Assembly (NCBI RefSeq): GCF_900128495.1
Contig: NZ_LT635801.1
Span: 3,616,200 to 3,680,199 of the forward strand
DNA length: 64,000 nt
Source of the DNA: Bacteroides ilei
GTDB lineage: Bacteria > Bacteroidota > Bacteroidia > Bacteroidales > Bacteroidaceae
Reading direction: 5' to 3'
Positions 43,652 through 52,395 of the stretch are shown here, piece by piece. Made by a program: the position numbers and the translations under genes. Below the pieces are notes generated by a model. That model was not told the origin of the DNA, did no database searches, and worked only from the letters and a program-made list of their open reading frames with translations. Position 1 is the first letter of the stretch. Every line of letters begins with the position of its first letter.

Positions 43652-44888
43652 ATATATCTAAATAAAAAAATTCAGGAATTTGAGGAACTTCAAGTGCACA
43701 TTGTCTTAGATGCTTTAAATCAACTTTCACATAATTTAAAGTGGTTGATAAATTAGAATGTCCAAGTATTTCAGATATAACGCTTGGAGTTTCACCATTC
43801 TCAAACAAGTTAATAGCAAGACTATGACGTAAAGAATGAGGACCGTGTTTACGTGTTGAGATATCTATTTGGGCAGAAAGCATCCATTCAGAAACAATTC
43901 CTGGTAATGCCTGGGGGGAAATTCTTTGGTATGGAGCCATGTGTTCCAAAAAGACATATGGACTGTCAATTTCTGGTCGTCCAAATTTGATATAATCAAT
44001 AATGGCACTTCCAATTTCTTCTGATAATGGAAATGAAACAGGTTTTCCTGTTTTTGTCTGGACAAGGGACAAACGATTGAGTTCCCATTCAAAGTTGGCG
44101 TATGTAACTCCTACTATATCTGAAGCGCGGAGCCCATAACGTGCTGCAAGTAAAATCATTGCATAGTCACGTTTGCCTTTCGGAGAAGACCTGTCTATTG
44201 TGACCAATAATTTCTCTATTTCCTCCTTACTATAATACGATGGCAATTGAGGGTTTCTTGGACGATGGAGACATAATATTTTATCCCAACGAAAAAAATT
44301 ACAATCTCCTAATAAGTTACGTTCACATGAGTATCTAATAAAAGCCCTTACAGAAGATACAACATGAGGCCAAGGACGTTTCTGTCGCTTCAAATCACGT
44401 AAGAATAATAAGCAACTGGGAATGTCAAAGTCTTTAACGAGCTTGTTGTTCTCTTTTAGAAAATTAAACAAATCTCTCAAATACAAGTGATATTTACTTA
44501 CTGTTAGAGGACTTTTAATTCTCCTTTCATGACAAATAAATTCATTGAATTGTATGCCTAAATCTCCTTTGAATTCAAACATGGGACTTCGCGGTGTTGG
44601 TTTTCCAATGATAATTCCTGTATGCAGAACTTCATTCATTATTCTTATATGTCTAACCATGTTCTTCTCAAAATCAGACAGTTGGGCGTATGCAACACCT
44701 TTATGGCGAGTTTTCAAAAAATCTTCCCCTACACGAGCAGAATAGATTTCAATTCTATTTTCCAGCATATAACATTCCAGTTTATTATAACTACTCTTAA
44801 ATGCACAAATAGTTAAAGGTGCATAATGTCTTTCACGCAGTTGCTGGACAACTTGTTTCCTTAAATCATAAAAATTACTTTCTTCCAT
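43632..44888 (-). CDS. RIT tyrosine recombinase, first gene
   Basis: 418 residues, the longest of the three, with an extended N-terminal DNA-binding part. Catalytic blocks AARYGLRASDIVGVTY, HSLRHSLAINLFENG and ILGHSNLSTTLNYVKVD are intact. It is the first gene of the trio; the promoter must lie in the 44889-45073 segment, which holds two inverted repeats. Confidence 0.9.
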   Translation of the reverse strand: MEESNFYDLRKQVVQQLRERHYAPLTICAFKSSYNKLECYMLENRIEIYSARVGEDFLKTRHKGVAYAQLSDFEKNMVRHIRIMNEVLHTGIIIGKPTPRSPMFEFKGDLGIQFNEFICHERRIKSPLTVSKYHLYLRDLFNFLKENNKLVKDFDIPSCLLFLRDLKRQKRPWPHVVSSVRAFIRYSCERNLLGDCNFFRWDKILCLHRPRNPQLPSYYSKEEIEKLLVTIDRSSPKGKRDYAMILLAARYGLRASDIVGVTYANFEWELNRLSLVQTKTGKPVSFPLSEEIGSAIIDYIKFGRPEIDSPYVFLEHMAPYQRISPQALPGIVSEWMLSAQIDISTRKHGPHSLRHSLAINLFENGETPSVISEILGHSNLSTTLNYVKVDLKHLRQCALEVPQIPEFFYLDIYEKENW

Positions 44889-44916
44889 AAAAACATTATT
44901 TATTGTTTGATATTAA

Positions 44917-44952
44917 TTGAAGCTCCATCTATTTGATTTGATGGAGCTTCAA
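44917..44952. repeat. Perfect hairpin upstream of the RIT genes
   Basis: TTGAAGCTCCATC and GATGGAGCTTCAA pair perfectly (13 bp, 10-nt loop). A second pair, CTTATTAGG (44960-44968) and CCTAATAAG (44988-44996), follows. Both lie between the right end and the first recombinase start, so they may act as operator, insulator or recombinase site. Confidence 0.65.
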
Positions 44953-45073
44953 TATATCTCTTATTAGGAAATAATGCTATGATTTTACCTAATAAGTTAG
45001 GAATATTATGTAAAAAGTAATCCTGTGAAAAATGAATATACTATTTGTTAATCAATGATTTATATTTTCTTTA

Positions 45074-45101
45074 TTTACATAATAAAATTGCTTACATAAC
45101 C
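45074..45101 (-). repeat. RIT right terminal inverted repeat
   Basis: 28 bp, reverse complement of 41477-41504. Its last three bases (ACC) are also the first three of the 11-bp direct repeat. Confidence 0.85.
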
Positions 45102-45109
45102 GACATTAT
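45099..45109 (+). repeat. 11-bp direct repeat at RIT insertion, right
   Basis: ACCGACATTAT, the second copy of 41446-41456. Confidence 0.8.
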
Positions 45110-45434
45110 AGGCAAGTGTGGCCAGCAGCAGAGAATCCTTTCCGAATTGCCTGAACATGGCGCAGAACTTGCGCAAATCCTTCCTGAGAAGTTCATCAGC
45201 CTGTTGCCTTGTCATGGTATGGGCAGAATACTTTTCCCCGGGTTGCAGGCAATGACCCCAACCTACATAGGGGTAATGCCGGGAAGAATGCCAGCCCTCA
45301 AACCGCTTGATGCACTCGACGGCAAGGCTGAACCTGTCCTGTTTCTCCTTTACCGGATTCTCCGCCCACAACGGTATGCTCCCGAAGCAGGCAATGGCGA
45401 AAAACACCGCAAACAACTTTGCACTTATTCCCAT
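45099..45434 (-). pseudogene. Lysozyme gene, N-terminal fragment
   Basis: 112 codons from ATG 45434: signal-anchor-like MGISAKLFAVFFAIACFGSI then a phage-lysozyme domain with the catalytic-type CIKRFEGWHS and YVGWGHCLQPG. It stops at LAYNVG where the RIT element enters and picks up seven foreign residues (YVSNFIM). The intact gene would end the tra operon 14 nt after traQ and would make a periplasmic enzyme that opens peptidoglycan for the transfer channel. Confidence 0.85.
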
Positions 45435-45447
45435 AGGCAGGTCAGAT

Positions 45448-45957
45448 TCATTGTGATACGATGACGACAGGCAGTTCCTTGCCACCGGAAGTAACCACGG
45501 TATCCTCGTCCTCCGTCTCATTGTTGAAATCGAAGGTCAGCTGAAAAAGCTGTGCCGGCTCGCTGTTGTCCTCAAAATAGATGTCGATGCTCTGCTGGTC
45601 CTCACACTCGGAGGTGTAATAAAGGCGGAACACCTCCCTGTCCAGGGGATAACGGTCGTTGGGCAGCAGTACCATCCCGTCGTCCATGCGCAGCTTGCCT
45701 TCACCGTCCGGCTGGAAATAGCGGATGGTATAGCGGGCGTCGGAGAACTGTCCTTCCCGTTTCAGTTCACAGCGGATTTCCACGGTCTCGCCTTTCACGA
45801 TACGCTTGGGAACCGGCATCGTCTCCACCTTAAAAGGATAGGACTGCTGCACGTCAAGGTCATCGCTGCACGAAGTCAATATACTGAAGGTCATGCCCAT
45901 CAGGGCGCATACAAGGGCAAACAGCCCTTTCTTGTTCATAATTGGTTTCATATTCAT
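45448..45957 (-). CDS. traQ: Conjugative transfer protein TraQ (DUF3872)
   Basis: 169 residues, lipoprotein leader MNMKPIMNKKGLFALVCALM with lipobox LTSC at about residue 30. The mature part is a beta-rich DUF3872 domain (FKVETMPVPKRIVKGETVEI). It is the last tra gene before the lysozyme and probably sits at the inner or outer membrane face of the transfer complex. Confidence 0.82.
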   Translation of the reverse strand: MNMKPIMNKKGLFALVCALMGMTFSILTSCSDDLDVQQSYPFKVETMPVPKRIVKGETVEIRCELKREGQFSDARYTIRYFQPDGEGKLRMDDGMVLLPNDRYPLDREVFRLYYTSECEDQQSIDIYFEDNSEPAQLFQLTFDFNNETEDEDTVVTSGGKELPVVIVSQ

Positions 45958-45984
45958 TTCTTGTTTTAACGGTTTATAAAAAAA

Positions 45985-46863
45985 TTACTGTACAGGCGGA
46001 AAATTGCTTTCCAGATATTCGTTCAGGTCCTTGCATCCGGCATACAGGTCGGAACAGTCGTCAATCCTGTCACCGTAGCGTTTCCGAAGGACGGCCAGTG
46101 TCCTTTTTCCGGCATCGTCATTGTCCAAGTAGCACCGGATCTTCCCGTAATGGTCCAGATAAGGGAACGAGCGTTCAAGCAGGGCCACCGAATTGAGGAC
46201 CAGATAGTCCTCACCGCGGCTGATGCCGAGTACCTTCCACGAAAGGAAATCGATGAACCCCTCAAACAGGTTGCAGGTAAGCGAGCCGTTGCAGATAACG
46301 GAAATATCCTTGGGCGGGATGCACCATTTCATGAACCTGCTCCGTAGCTCATAGCCTCCACTCATATTCCTGAAGCCGACGGCAAAATACCGCTTGCCGT
46401 ACAGCCGGAACCGTACTTCCTCGCACTCTGCACGGGCAATTTCGGCAGGAATGCCGCGTCCCTTCAGGTAACCGAGCAGGACATTGCAGTACAAGGGACT
46501 CTGTACCACTTCCTCAAAGCGGGAGGCCTCTTTCCGCTTTTCTGCCCTGACACCTCCATTTACCTTTTTCTGTCCGGTATATTCAGGTATTGTGCCTCCA
46601 TATACTCCGGCGATGAACCTCACCTGAGCCATGAAGCCGTCACATCCCGAAAGTTCTCCCGCAAGGGTGAAGATGTCGCCTCCATGCCCGGTACCGAAGT
46701 CGTGCCATACACCCTTGCGGGTGTTCACATGGAACGAAGGTGTCCTTTCCTCACGGCACGGGGAGAGATACCAGCATTCGTCGCCGTGCCGTCTGACCGG
46801 CTCATGTCCCAGACGGGACAGGAATTCCTCAATGGGAATGCCTCTGATCATCTCTATATCCAT
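45985..46863 (-). CDS. traP: TraP, primase-like protein
   Basis: 292 residues. N-terminal CHC2-like zinc region (ECWYLSPCREERTPSFHVNT ... WHDFGTGHGGD) and a C-terminal TOPRIM fold (IRCYLDNDDAGKRTLAVLRK). Such proteins prime the complementary strand after transfer in CTnDOT-type elements. The zinc cysteines are fewer than in DnaG. Confidence 0.82.
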   Translation of the reverse strand: MDIEMIRGIPIEEFLSRLGHEPVRRHGDECWYLSPCREERTPSFHVNTRKGVWHDFGTGHGGDIFTLAGELSGCDGFMAQVRFIAGVYGGTIPEYTGQKKVNGGVRAEKRKEASRFEEVVQSPLYCNVLLGYLKGRGIPAEIARAECEEVRFRLYGKRYFAVGFRNMSGGYELRSRFMKWCIPPKDISVICNGSLTCNLFEGFIDFLSWKVLGISRGEDYLVLNSVALLERSFPYLDHYGKIRCYLDNDDAGKRTLAVLRKRYGDRIDDCSDLYAGCKDLNEYLESNFPPVQ

Positions 46864-46869
46864 AGGCGT

Positions 46870-47448
46870 CTAATTGATGATGAAACGGACTCCAAGCCCG
46901 AACTGTGTCGTGAACTTTCCCAGAGAACTTCCCCAAAGCACACGTTCACGCACATGGGCAAGCAGCACGATACGGTCCGTCACATAGCTTTCCAGCTCCA
47001 GCGTCAGGGCTCCGCCATAGACGAAGGCATCCCGGTAGGAAAGCATGGAACCGTCATACAGAACCTTTTCTCCCCAGTTCAGTGTCTCATATCCCACCAG
47101 GGCGGAACCGCCGACAGAAAGGAAGAATATCTTCGCCGGATCGGACAGGAACTTCAGGTAATAACCGCCCTCGGCCGTAAACTGGGCCCGTGGAACGGAA
47201 GTCCCGCGATAGCCGTAGTTCTTCAGCAGGTATTCCACGCCAGCCACCCAATGGTTGGCCCTTTTCGTATAGCCCGACACGGCAAACCCCGTGTACCAGT
47301 CAACCGGAGATTGCAGGCTTCCGGCAAAGCCACCCCTGAGTTCCACGCCCTTCATTCCGGGAAGGTAACGCTGGGCGTATGCCTGCCCCGATGACAGGGC
47401 AAGCGATACGCATACGGCAAAAAGAAACAGATACTTCTTCATGGTCAT
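46870..47448 (-). CDS. traO: Conjugative transfer protein TraO
   Basis: 192 residues with signal peptide MTMKKYLFLFAVCVSLALSS and a small beta-barrel-like body (GVELRGGFAGSLQSPVDWYTG ... FGLGVRFIIN). Probably an outer-membrane part of the channel. Its start overlaps the traN stop as ATGA. Confidence 0.82.
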   Translation of the reverse strand: MTMKKYLFLFAVCVSLALSSGQAYAQRYLPGMKGVELRGGFAGSLQSPVDWYTGFAVSGYTKRANHWVAGVEYLLKNYGYRGTSVPRAQFTAEGGYYLKFLSDPAKIFFLSVGGSALVGYETLNWGEKVLYDGSMLSYRDAFVYGGALTLELESYVTDRIVLLAHVRERVLWGSSLGKFTTQFGLGVRFIIN

Positions 47449-48416
47449 TTCACTTTAAGTTCATTGATAACCCTCGCTCTCACGATATCTTCACTCTCCA
47501 CGGTGAAGCTCTGATGACGGCCTCCGCTCTTCTCGTGCATCTCCACCACCAGCATCTTGTCGGCGGGAATGGTGAACTTGTCAAAGACAAAGACGGTACG
47601 CTCGTCCTTCTTTCCGGCGACAGCCGTGGCATAATTGTAGGCACGCAGCGGAAATATCACCTGCTCCTGGATAGCCGTGCGCTTGAGGACTTTCTTGTCC
47701 ACAATCTTGAACGTCACGAAATCCACCTCATAAGGCACGTTCGACGTGTTCTTCACCTGGGTATGGAAATAGAGCAGCCCGTTGTGGGTATAGAGCCCGC
47801 GCAGCAGGTACTGGATGCCGAACGCCTTGCTCCCGATATGCTTGACATGACGTCTGTTATCCTTGTGGATGGCCTTGGCAATAAGGTGTACCAGCTTGGG
47901 CGACTCACTGCCGAGTTCCTTCAGGTAGATGTCAAGGGCATTGTTCGGGCGGTTCACCTCGCTGCCGTCATGAATGAAATCGGCCATCTCAATGTTGAGC
48001 AGCAGGGGCTCGTCGGCATACTTGACATTGAAGGTGTAGAAACTTCCGCTTTCGGTAATCACCGACATGTTGGTCTCCTCACGGAAGTTCTTTCTGGTAG
48101 CCTTGACACGGATGACGTTCTCTGAACCGTCCGCCTTGCCCGCAATCAGATTCGGAGAACCGAGATCCACATAACGGACAGCCGAGGGAAAGATGATATG
48201 GGTCGTCTTGTCATACGTCACTTCCAGCCCGTATGGCGGAATCATCCGGTCAAAGGTGAGCTTTCTGGACAGCCCGTGATAGAGGTCGCCGTCCTCCTGC
48301 TGCGGATAGATATCCGCCTTCAGGGTCAAATCATTTACGGCCGTGGTATCAGCCGACTGTGCATGTGCACTTGCAACGCCGCCTGCGAGAGCAAGCATCA
48401 AAAGAATCTTTTTCAT
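47445..48416 (-). CDS. traN: Conjugative transfer protein TraN (DUF4138)
   Basis: 323 residues. Signal peptide MKKILLMLALAGGVASAHAQ; DUF4138 body (MIPPYGLEVTYDKTTHIIFP ... SPNLIAGKADGSENVIRVKA) related in context to VirB9-like outer-membrane core proteins. Between traM and traO in the usual order. Confidence 0.87.
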   Translation of the reverse strand: MKKILLMLALAGGVASAHAQSADTTAVNDLTLKADIYPQQEDGDLYHGLSRKLTFDRMIPPYGLEVTYDKTTHIIFPSAVRYVDLGSPNLIAGKADGSENVIRVKATRKNFREETNMSVITESGSFYTFNVKYADEPLLLNIEMADFIHDGSEVNRPNNALDIYLKELGSESPKLVHLIAKAIHKDNRRHVKHIGSKAFGIQYLLRGLYTHNGLLYFHTQVKNTSNVPYEVDFVTFKIVDKKVLKRTAIQEQVIFPLRAYNYATAVAGKKDERTVFVFDKFTIPADKMLVVEMHEKSGGRHQSFTVESEDIVRARVINELKVK

Positions 48417-48436
48417 GTCTTTACTGTTTTAATGGG

Positions 48437-49729
48437 TTATTGATTGTTGTTCTGATAAAGCATCAGTCCGTAGCCTGATTTGAGATGCACCTTCTCCTCA
48501 CGCATCTTCTTGGAAATGTACTGCGACACGCCCTGTATGGCCCCCCGTCCAAGCTCGGAGAGGAGCTGGTCGCCTGCCGACTGGTTGGTGATGGAGATGG
48601 TCGTGCCGAGATTCTGTCCCATGTTGGCGGCCACTTCCCTGACCGCATTTGCTTCCGTCGAGCCGGGAATGAATATCCCGGCCTGTCCGTCACTGTCCAG
48701 CACGGTCAGTTCCACGGGAATGACATTGCCGTCATATTCGACCTGCAGGATTTCAATGCCAAGCCGCTCGCCCTGGATACGTCCCTCACCAGTCAGCAGG
48801 GTATTGCGGGGAAGCACGTATCTTCCCACACGCATGGCCTCCAGCAGCCTGAGACGCACGCTTTGTCCGCTGATGACGGTCTGGTCGCCATGCACGCAGG
48901 CCCGTATGGTATTTTTCGTCCTCTGTGTCCCGGCACTGCCCACAGCCGTATGGAAGCCGGCATTCGCACCGGAAAGCAGTCTCGCGAACTGCATCGAATC
49001 GGCAAGAGGCTGAGGAAGGGACGACACGACCGGAGAGGAAACCAACCAGACGGGAACGGCTTTCGCCTTCCTCTCCCTTGAGGGGTTTTCCGTCTCCTGA
49101 CTGTCCGCTGTTCCCGTGCTGCCGCCCGAAGGCATATATTTGGCGGCAAGCTCATAGGACTTCTCCAGCAAAGCCACCTGTTCCTCGTAGCTCGGTCCGG
49201 CCGTCTGCGCTGCGGCAGCCTGGCGGAGCTGTTCCACCTCTGCTTTCAGCGCTTCCTTTTCCGGGTCTTCCTTAGGACTCTCGTAAAAACTACCGAGAGT
49301 GGCGTTGATGTCGTTGTAAGCCGAGGCTGAAGAGGCGAAGGCTCCCGTCCTTCCGTTTCCTCCTGAATGGTACGCACGGCTTTCATTTTCACTTGCAATG
49401 TCCTGCGCCGGTTCTGTTTCCGGGATATTATCCTGTCTGTGTCCATCGGCCAGGGCGGAGAAGTCGGCCAGCGTACGCTTCTTCTCCTCCTGCCGGCGAA
49501 CCATGTCCGCCTGCTCATAGGCAGCCATCTTGTCCGCCTCGATACCCGTACCCCTCGGGTCGGGAAGTTCGGCATTGAAGCCCATTTTCTTTTCCGCTTC
49601 CTGCCTGTCTTTCTCGGTCGGGGCGAAAATCAGCCACATACACCCGAGGAACAGCAGGAACATGCCGGTGAAAACCAGATATTTCCTGATTTTCTGCTTC
49701 TGTTTCAATTTTTCTGCATCCGTACTCAT
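48437..49729 (-). CDS. traM: Conjugative transfer protein TraM
   Basis: 430 residues. Short cytosolic N-terminus, one membrane helix (KYLVFTGMFLLFLGCMWLIF, ~15-35), a long disordered/coiled middle and a C-terminal VirB10-like domain (RLRLLEAMRVGRYVLPRNTL ... QAGIFIPGS). ATG 49729 is preferred to 49771 because it follows AGGTAAGG and the stop of traL. Confidence 0.86.
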   Translation of the reverse strand: MSTDAEKLKQKQKIRKYLVFTGMFLLFLGCMWLIFAPTEKDRQEAEKKMGFNAELPDPRGTGIEADKMAAYEQADMVRRQEEKKRTLADFSALADGHRQDNIPETEPAQDIASENESRAYHSGGNGRTGAFASSASAYNDINATLGSFYESPKEDPEKEALKAEVEQLRQAAAAQTAGPSYEEQVALLEKSYELAAKYMPSGGSTGTADSQETENPSRERKAKAVPVWLVSSPVVSSLPQPLADSMQFARLLSGANAGFHTAVGSAGTQRTKNTIRACVHGDQTVISGQSVRLRLLEAMRVGRYVLPRNTLLTGEGRIQGERLGIEILQVEYDGNVIPVELTVLDSDGQAGIFIPGSTEANAVREVAANMGQNLGTTISITNQSAGDQLLSELGRGAIQGVSQYISKKMREEKVHLKSGYGLMLYQNNNQ

Positions 49730-49733
49730 AACC

Positions 49734-50027
49734 TTACCTGTTGAACTGGTTAAAAAACTCTTCCATCTCACGGATTTTTACATCGGAAAGGGTATCCGCC
49801 GGCACAAAGTCGGGAACCTCAAGCGGAGTAATCCTGATGACGTCCTGCCGGGCGTCCTCCCGCCCGATGTCATAAACCGCCCGGAAAATCATGTAGAAAT
49901 TGACCAGCGCGAAAAGGGAAGCCATTACAATGACGGCAATTGCCCTCTGACGGGGTGTGAGCCTGTCACAAAGGCCGCGCAGCCTGCCCCCGATAAAATC
50001 CTTGATTTTTACATACATCTTTCTCAT
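49734..50027 (-). CDS. traL: Conjugative transfer protein TraL (DUF3989)
   Basis: 97 residues with one membrane helix (RAIAVIVMASLFALVNFYMI). I start at ATG 50027 (MRKMYVKIKDFIGGRL), preceded by AAGGTATGT; the longer frame overlaps traK in another frame. It is a small inner-membrane component between traK and traM. Confidence 0.8.
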   Translation of the reverse strand: MRKMYVKIKDFIGGRLRGLCDRLTPRQRAIAVIVMASLFALVNFYMIFRAVYDIGREDARQDVIRITPLEVPDFVPADTLSDVKIREMEEFFNQFNR

Positions 50028-50040
50028 ACATACCTTGTTT

Positions 50041-50664
50041 TTATCTGTCATACATTCTGATATCCCTGTTCTCCAGCACGCGGAACCCTTCCAGGATGAA
50101 CCCGTGCGGATTGTTGTCACTGCGGGTGGAGTTCCGCAGCCTGCCATGCGTGACAAGGCTGCGTTCCGTCACGCTCTTCTCACGGATGATGAAAAGGCGT
50201 GCATACGTCATGACATCATACGGATAGGTGTTGAAGTCGCACTTCACGCTGTCTATCTCGATACGCTGGCTGACATTGCCCGAAATGATTCTATTGTAGT
50301 AGCCCTGTTCGGCCAGATCACCGTAATGGGAATAGGCGGAACGGTCGCTCAGGAACATGGCACGCTGCACGTTCCCCTCGATGGCACTCTTGTCAGGCGC
50401 CAGCGTGAAGAACAGCTCGTGGAAGCGTCTGACATGCTCCCTTGCCTCTACGGGGCGGTTCTGCTCCAGGTCCTGCGAGAGGGCGAGCATGAGCGACTTT
50501 CCTTCGTCCAGCACATAGATTTTCTGGCGCTGGGCTTCGGCAAAGCTGTACGCCTTCCACACGGAATAGCCCACAAGCAGAGTGCAGACCCCCAGATAGA
50601 CGATTCCGAACAGGCGCAGATGCCGGAAGCTGGTCTCGATATTTTTCAGTGATTTGAATTCCAT
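50041..50664 (-). CDS. traK: Conjugative transfer protein TraK
   Basis: 207 residues: MEFKSLKNIETSFRHLRLFG, one membrane helix (~18-36) and a periplasmic VirB8-like domain (KSLMLALSQDLEQNRPVEAREHVRRFHELFF). Standard TraK of CTnDOT-type elements; it scaffolds the inner-membrane complex. Confidence 0.88.
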   Translation of the reverse strand: MEFKSLKNIETSFRHLRLFGIVYLGVCTLLVGYSVWKAYSFAEAQRQKIYVLDEGKSLMLALSQDLEQNRPVEAREHVRRFHELFFTLAPDKSAIEGNVQRAMFLSDRSAYSHYGDLAEQGYYNRIISGNVSQRIEIDSVKCDFNTYPYDVMTYARLFIIREKSVTERSLVTHGRLRNSTRSDNNPHGFILEGFRVLENRDIRMYDR

Positions 50665-50697
50665 TGTCTTTCAGTTTTTTTGATTGTCATTACTTGA

Positions 50698-51702
50698 TTA
50701 CTTGAACAGTCTTCCGGTCACGTTGCCCACGGCGGCACCGGTGGCGCCTCCCACAATGGACCCGGCCTTGGAAGCCGTCTGGTTCACGTTCTTTCCGTAG
50801 TTCCCGGCACCTCCTCCGGCCTGCACGATCCAGTTCGCCACGGTCGGGATGGTGAAATACCCGATGATGCCGATGATAAGGAACGTGATATACACGGCAT
50901 TGGAACTGTCCGGAATGAAGTTGGGGTCAGACAGCTGCTCGATGTCCTTCTGAAGCATCAGAGTCTGTATGCGGGCCAGCACACTGCTGAAAAGGTCAGA
51001 GACGGGCAGCCACAGATAGATGCTGATATAGCGGACAAACCACTGGCTGAGCGAAGCCTGGAAACCGTCCCAGCACGAGATGGCAAAGGAGATGGGCCCG
51101 AGTATGGAAAGGACAATCAGGAAGAAGGTCCTGAGCGTATCCACCACCAGTGCAGCGGCATTGAACATCAGTTCCAGCAGCTCGAGGAAAAAGTTCTGCA
51201 CCGCCTTCTTCATGTTGTACATGGCACGGTCCACGTACATGCCGCACGCCTCGATGGCGTCCAGGGCTCCCAACTCGTCCAGCTTGTTGTCAAAAGCCTC
51301 CTTGTCCACCAGGTAGGCCGTCTCGGGATTCCTCCGCATCGCCTCAATCTCCAGCTTGTCCTTCTGCTCCCGGTACTCGTTCATGTCGAAGGTCTGCGTC
51401 TCCAGAATCTTGTGCGTTCCGGTCACGACGGGTGACAGGATGCTGTTGAGCGTACCCAGCACGATGGTCGGAAAAAACATGATGCAGATACCCAGAGCGA
51501 ACGGGCGCAGTAGGGGGAACACGTCAATGGGTTCGGCCCTGGCCAGCGACTGCCAGACACGGTACGCCACATAAAAGAGGGCTCCCAATCCGGCAAGGCC
51601 CTTGGCCACGCCGGTCATCTGCGAACAGAGCGGCATCATGTCCGTGTACAGACTTTGCAGAATCTGGTGCAGATTGTCAAAATTCACAGCCAACAATACC
51701 AT
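50698..51702 (-). CDS. traJ: Conjugative transfer protein TraJ
   Basis: 334 residues, VirB6-like polytopic protein with several helices (LGALFYVAYRVWQSLA, PFALGICIMFFPTIVLGTLN, TFFLIVLSILGPISFAISCW). ATG 51702 is used: it has GGGAGG eight bases upstream, while the TTG at 51708 does not have better support. It probably forms the inner-membrane channel. Confidence 0.87.
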   Translation of the reverse strand: MVLLAVNFDNLHQILQSLYTDMMPLCSQMTGVAKGLAGLGALFYVAYRVWQSLARAEPIDVFPLLRPFALGICIMFFPTIVLGTLNSILSPVVTGTHKILETQTFDMNEYREQKDKLEIEAMRRNPETAYLVDKEAFDNKLDELGALDAIEACGMYVDRAMYNMKKAVQNFFLELLELMFNAAALVVDTLRTFFLIVLSILGPISFAISCWDGFQASLSQWFVRYISIYLWLPVSDLFSSVLARIQTLMLQKDIEQLSDPNFIPDSSNAVYITFLIIGIIGYFTIPTVANWIVQAGGGAGNYGKNVNQTASKAGSIVGGATGAAVGNVTGRLFK

Positions 51703-51720
51703 AAGCAATCCTCCCTGAAA

Positions 51721-52353
51721 TTACCAGTAGCGTTCGTTGGGTGAACCGTACAGGGCCATCACGCGGTCAAGGTCATTCTGCTTCTTGGCTCGCAGGTACG
51801 ACACGCCGATGTTCTTGTTGGTATAGTACTGCACCAGACTGCGGTATTGCAGCATGTCGGTATAGCAGCGGTCGATGATGTCCATACGCTCCTTGTCGTT
51901 CATCGAAAGGCCGTTCTCATTGACCACCGTCTTCAGGTCTGTCAGCAGATTGGCACTCTCCTCCAGCAGCTTTGTGTAGCCGAGGGCGATGGCACTCAGT
52001 TCCTCAGGGGTGAAATAAGGGTCATTGAGCATACGCTCATAGCTGGTCACGTAGATTTCCGTGATGTCACCGACCATCAGGATGGTCTGCTGCACCTTGC
52101 GGGCATCGCGTACCAGATTCTTGACTTTCCTAAGACCGTCATAATACTCCTTGCCCTGCTGGTAAATCTTTACCGTCTCCTGAAAATTTTTGACCATATT
52201 GCTGGCCGTCGAGGACGTGTGGACAATATTCTTGGCGGCGTTGATGATGCCCTGGGCCAGATTCCCGGGGTCGGTCACTACCCATTGGGCGTGTGCCTTG
52301 CCTGCCGAAAGAAGGCAGATACAGCATAAGGCTGTCATAATTCTTTTTTTCAT
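51721..52353 (-). CDS. traI: Conjugative transfer protein TraI (DUF4141)
   Basis: 210 residues. Signal peptide MKKRIMTALCCICLLSAGKAHAQ, then a helical VirB5-like domain (DUF4141: QWVVTDPGNLAQGIINAAKN ... LRAKKQNDLDRVMALYGSP). Periplasmic or pilus-tip-like part of the transfer system. Confidence 0.88.
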   Translation of the reverse strand: MKKRIMTALCCICLLSAGKAHAQWVVTDPGNLAQGIINAAKNIVHTSSTASNMVKNFQETVKIYQQGKEYYDGLRKVKNLVRDARKVQQTILMVGDITEIYVTSYERMLNDPYFTPEELSAIALGYTKLLEESANLLTDLKTVVNENGLSMNDKERMDIIDRCYTDMLQYRSLVQYYTNKNIGVSYLRAKKQNDLDRVMALYGSPNERYW

Positions 52354-52395
52354 GTCGTTAATCTTTAATGGTTGATAAATCTTTTTTTCGTAAAT

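Larger units (their letters stand above)
41446..45109 (-). mobile_element. Recombinase-in-trio (RIT) element in the lysozyme gene
   Basis: About 3.65 kb, AT-rich, carrying three overlapping tyrosine recombinase genes in one direction. It is bordered by a perfect 28-bp inverted repeat (41477-41504 and 45074-45101) and an 11-bp direct repeat ACCGACATTAT (41446-41456 and 45099-45109). The repeat belongs to the lysozyme coding sequence, so the insertion point is known to the base. Three adjacent distinct tyrosine recombinases with inverted ends define RIT elements. Confidence 0.85.

Noticed and set aside
41617..44888. The three recombinases as integrase of the conjugative element
   Set aside because: They lie inside a unit with its own inverted ends that interrupts a tra-linked gene, so they belong to the RIT insertion.
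48485..49081. Plus-strand frames opposite traM and other tra genes
   Set aside because: They lie wholly inside recognised tra genes and have no protein-family features.
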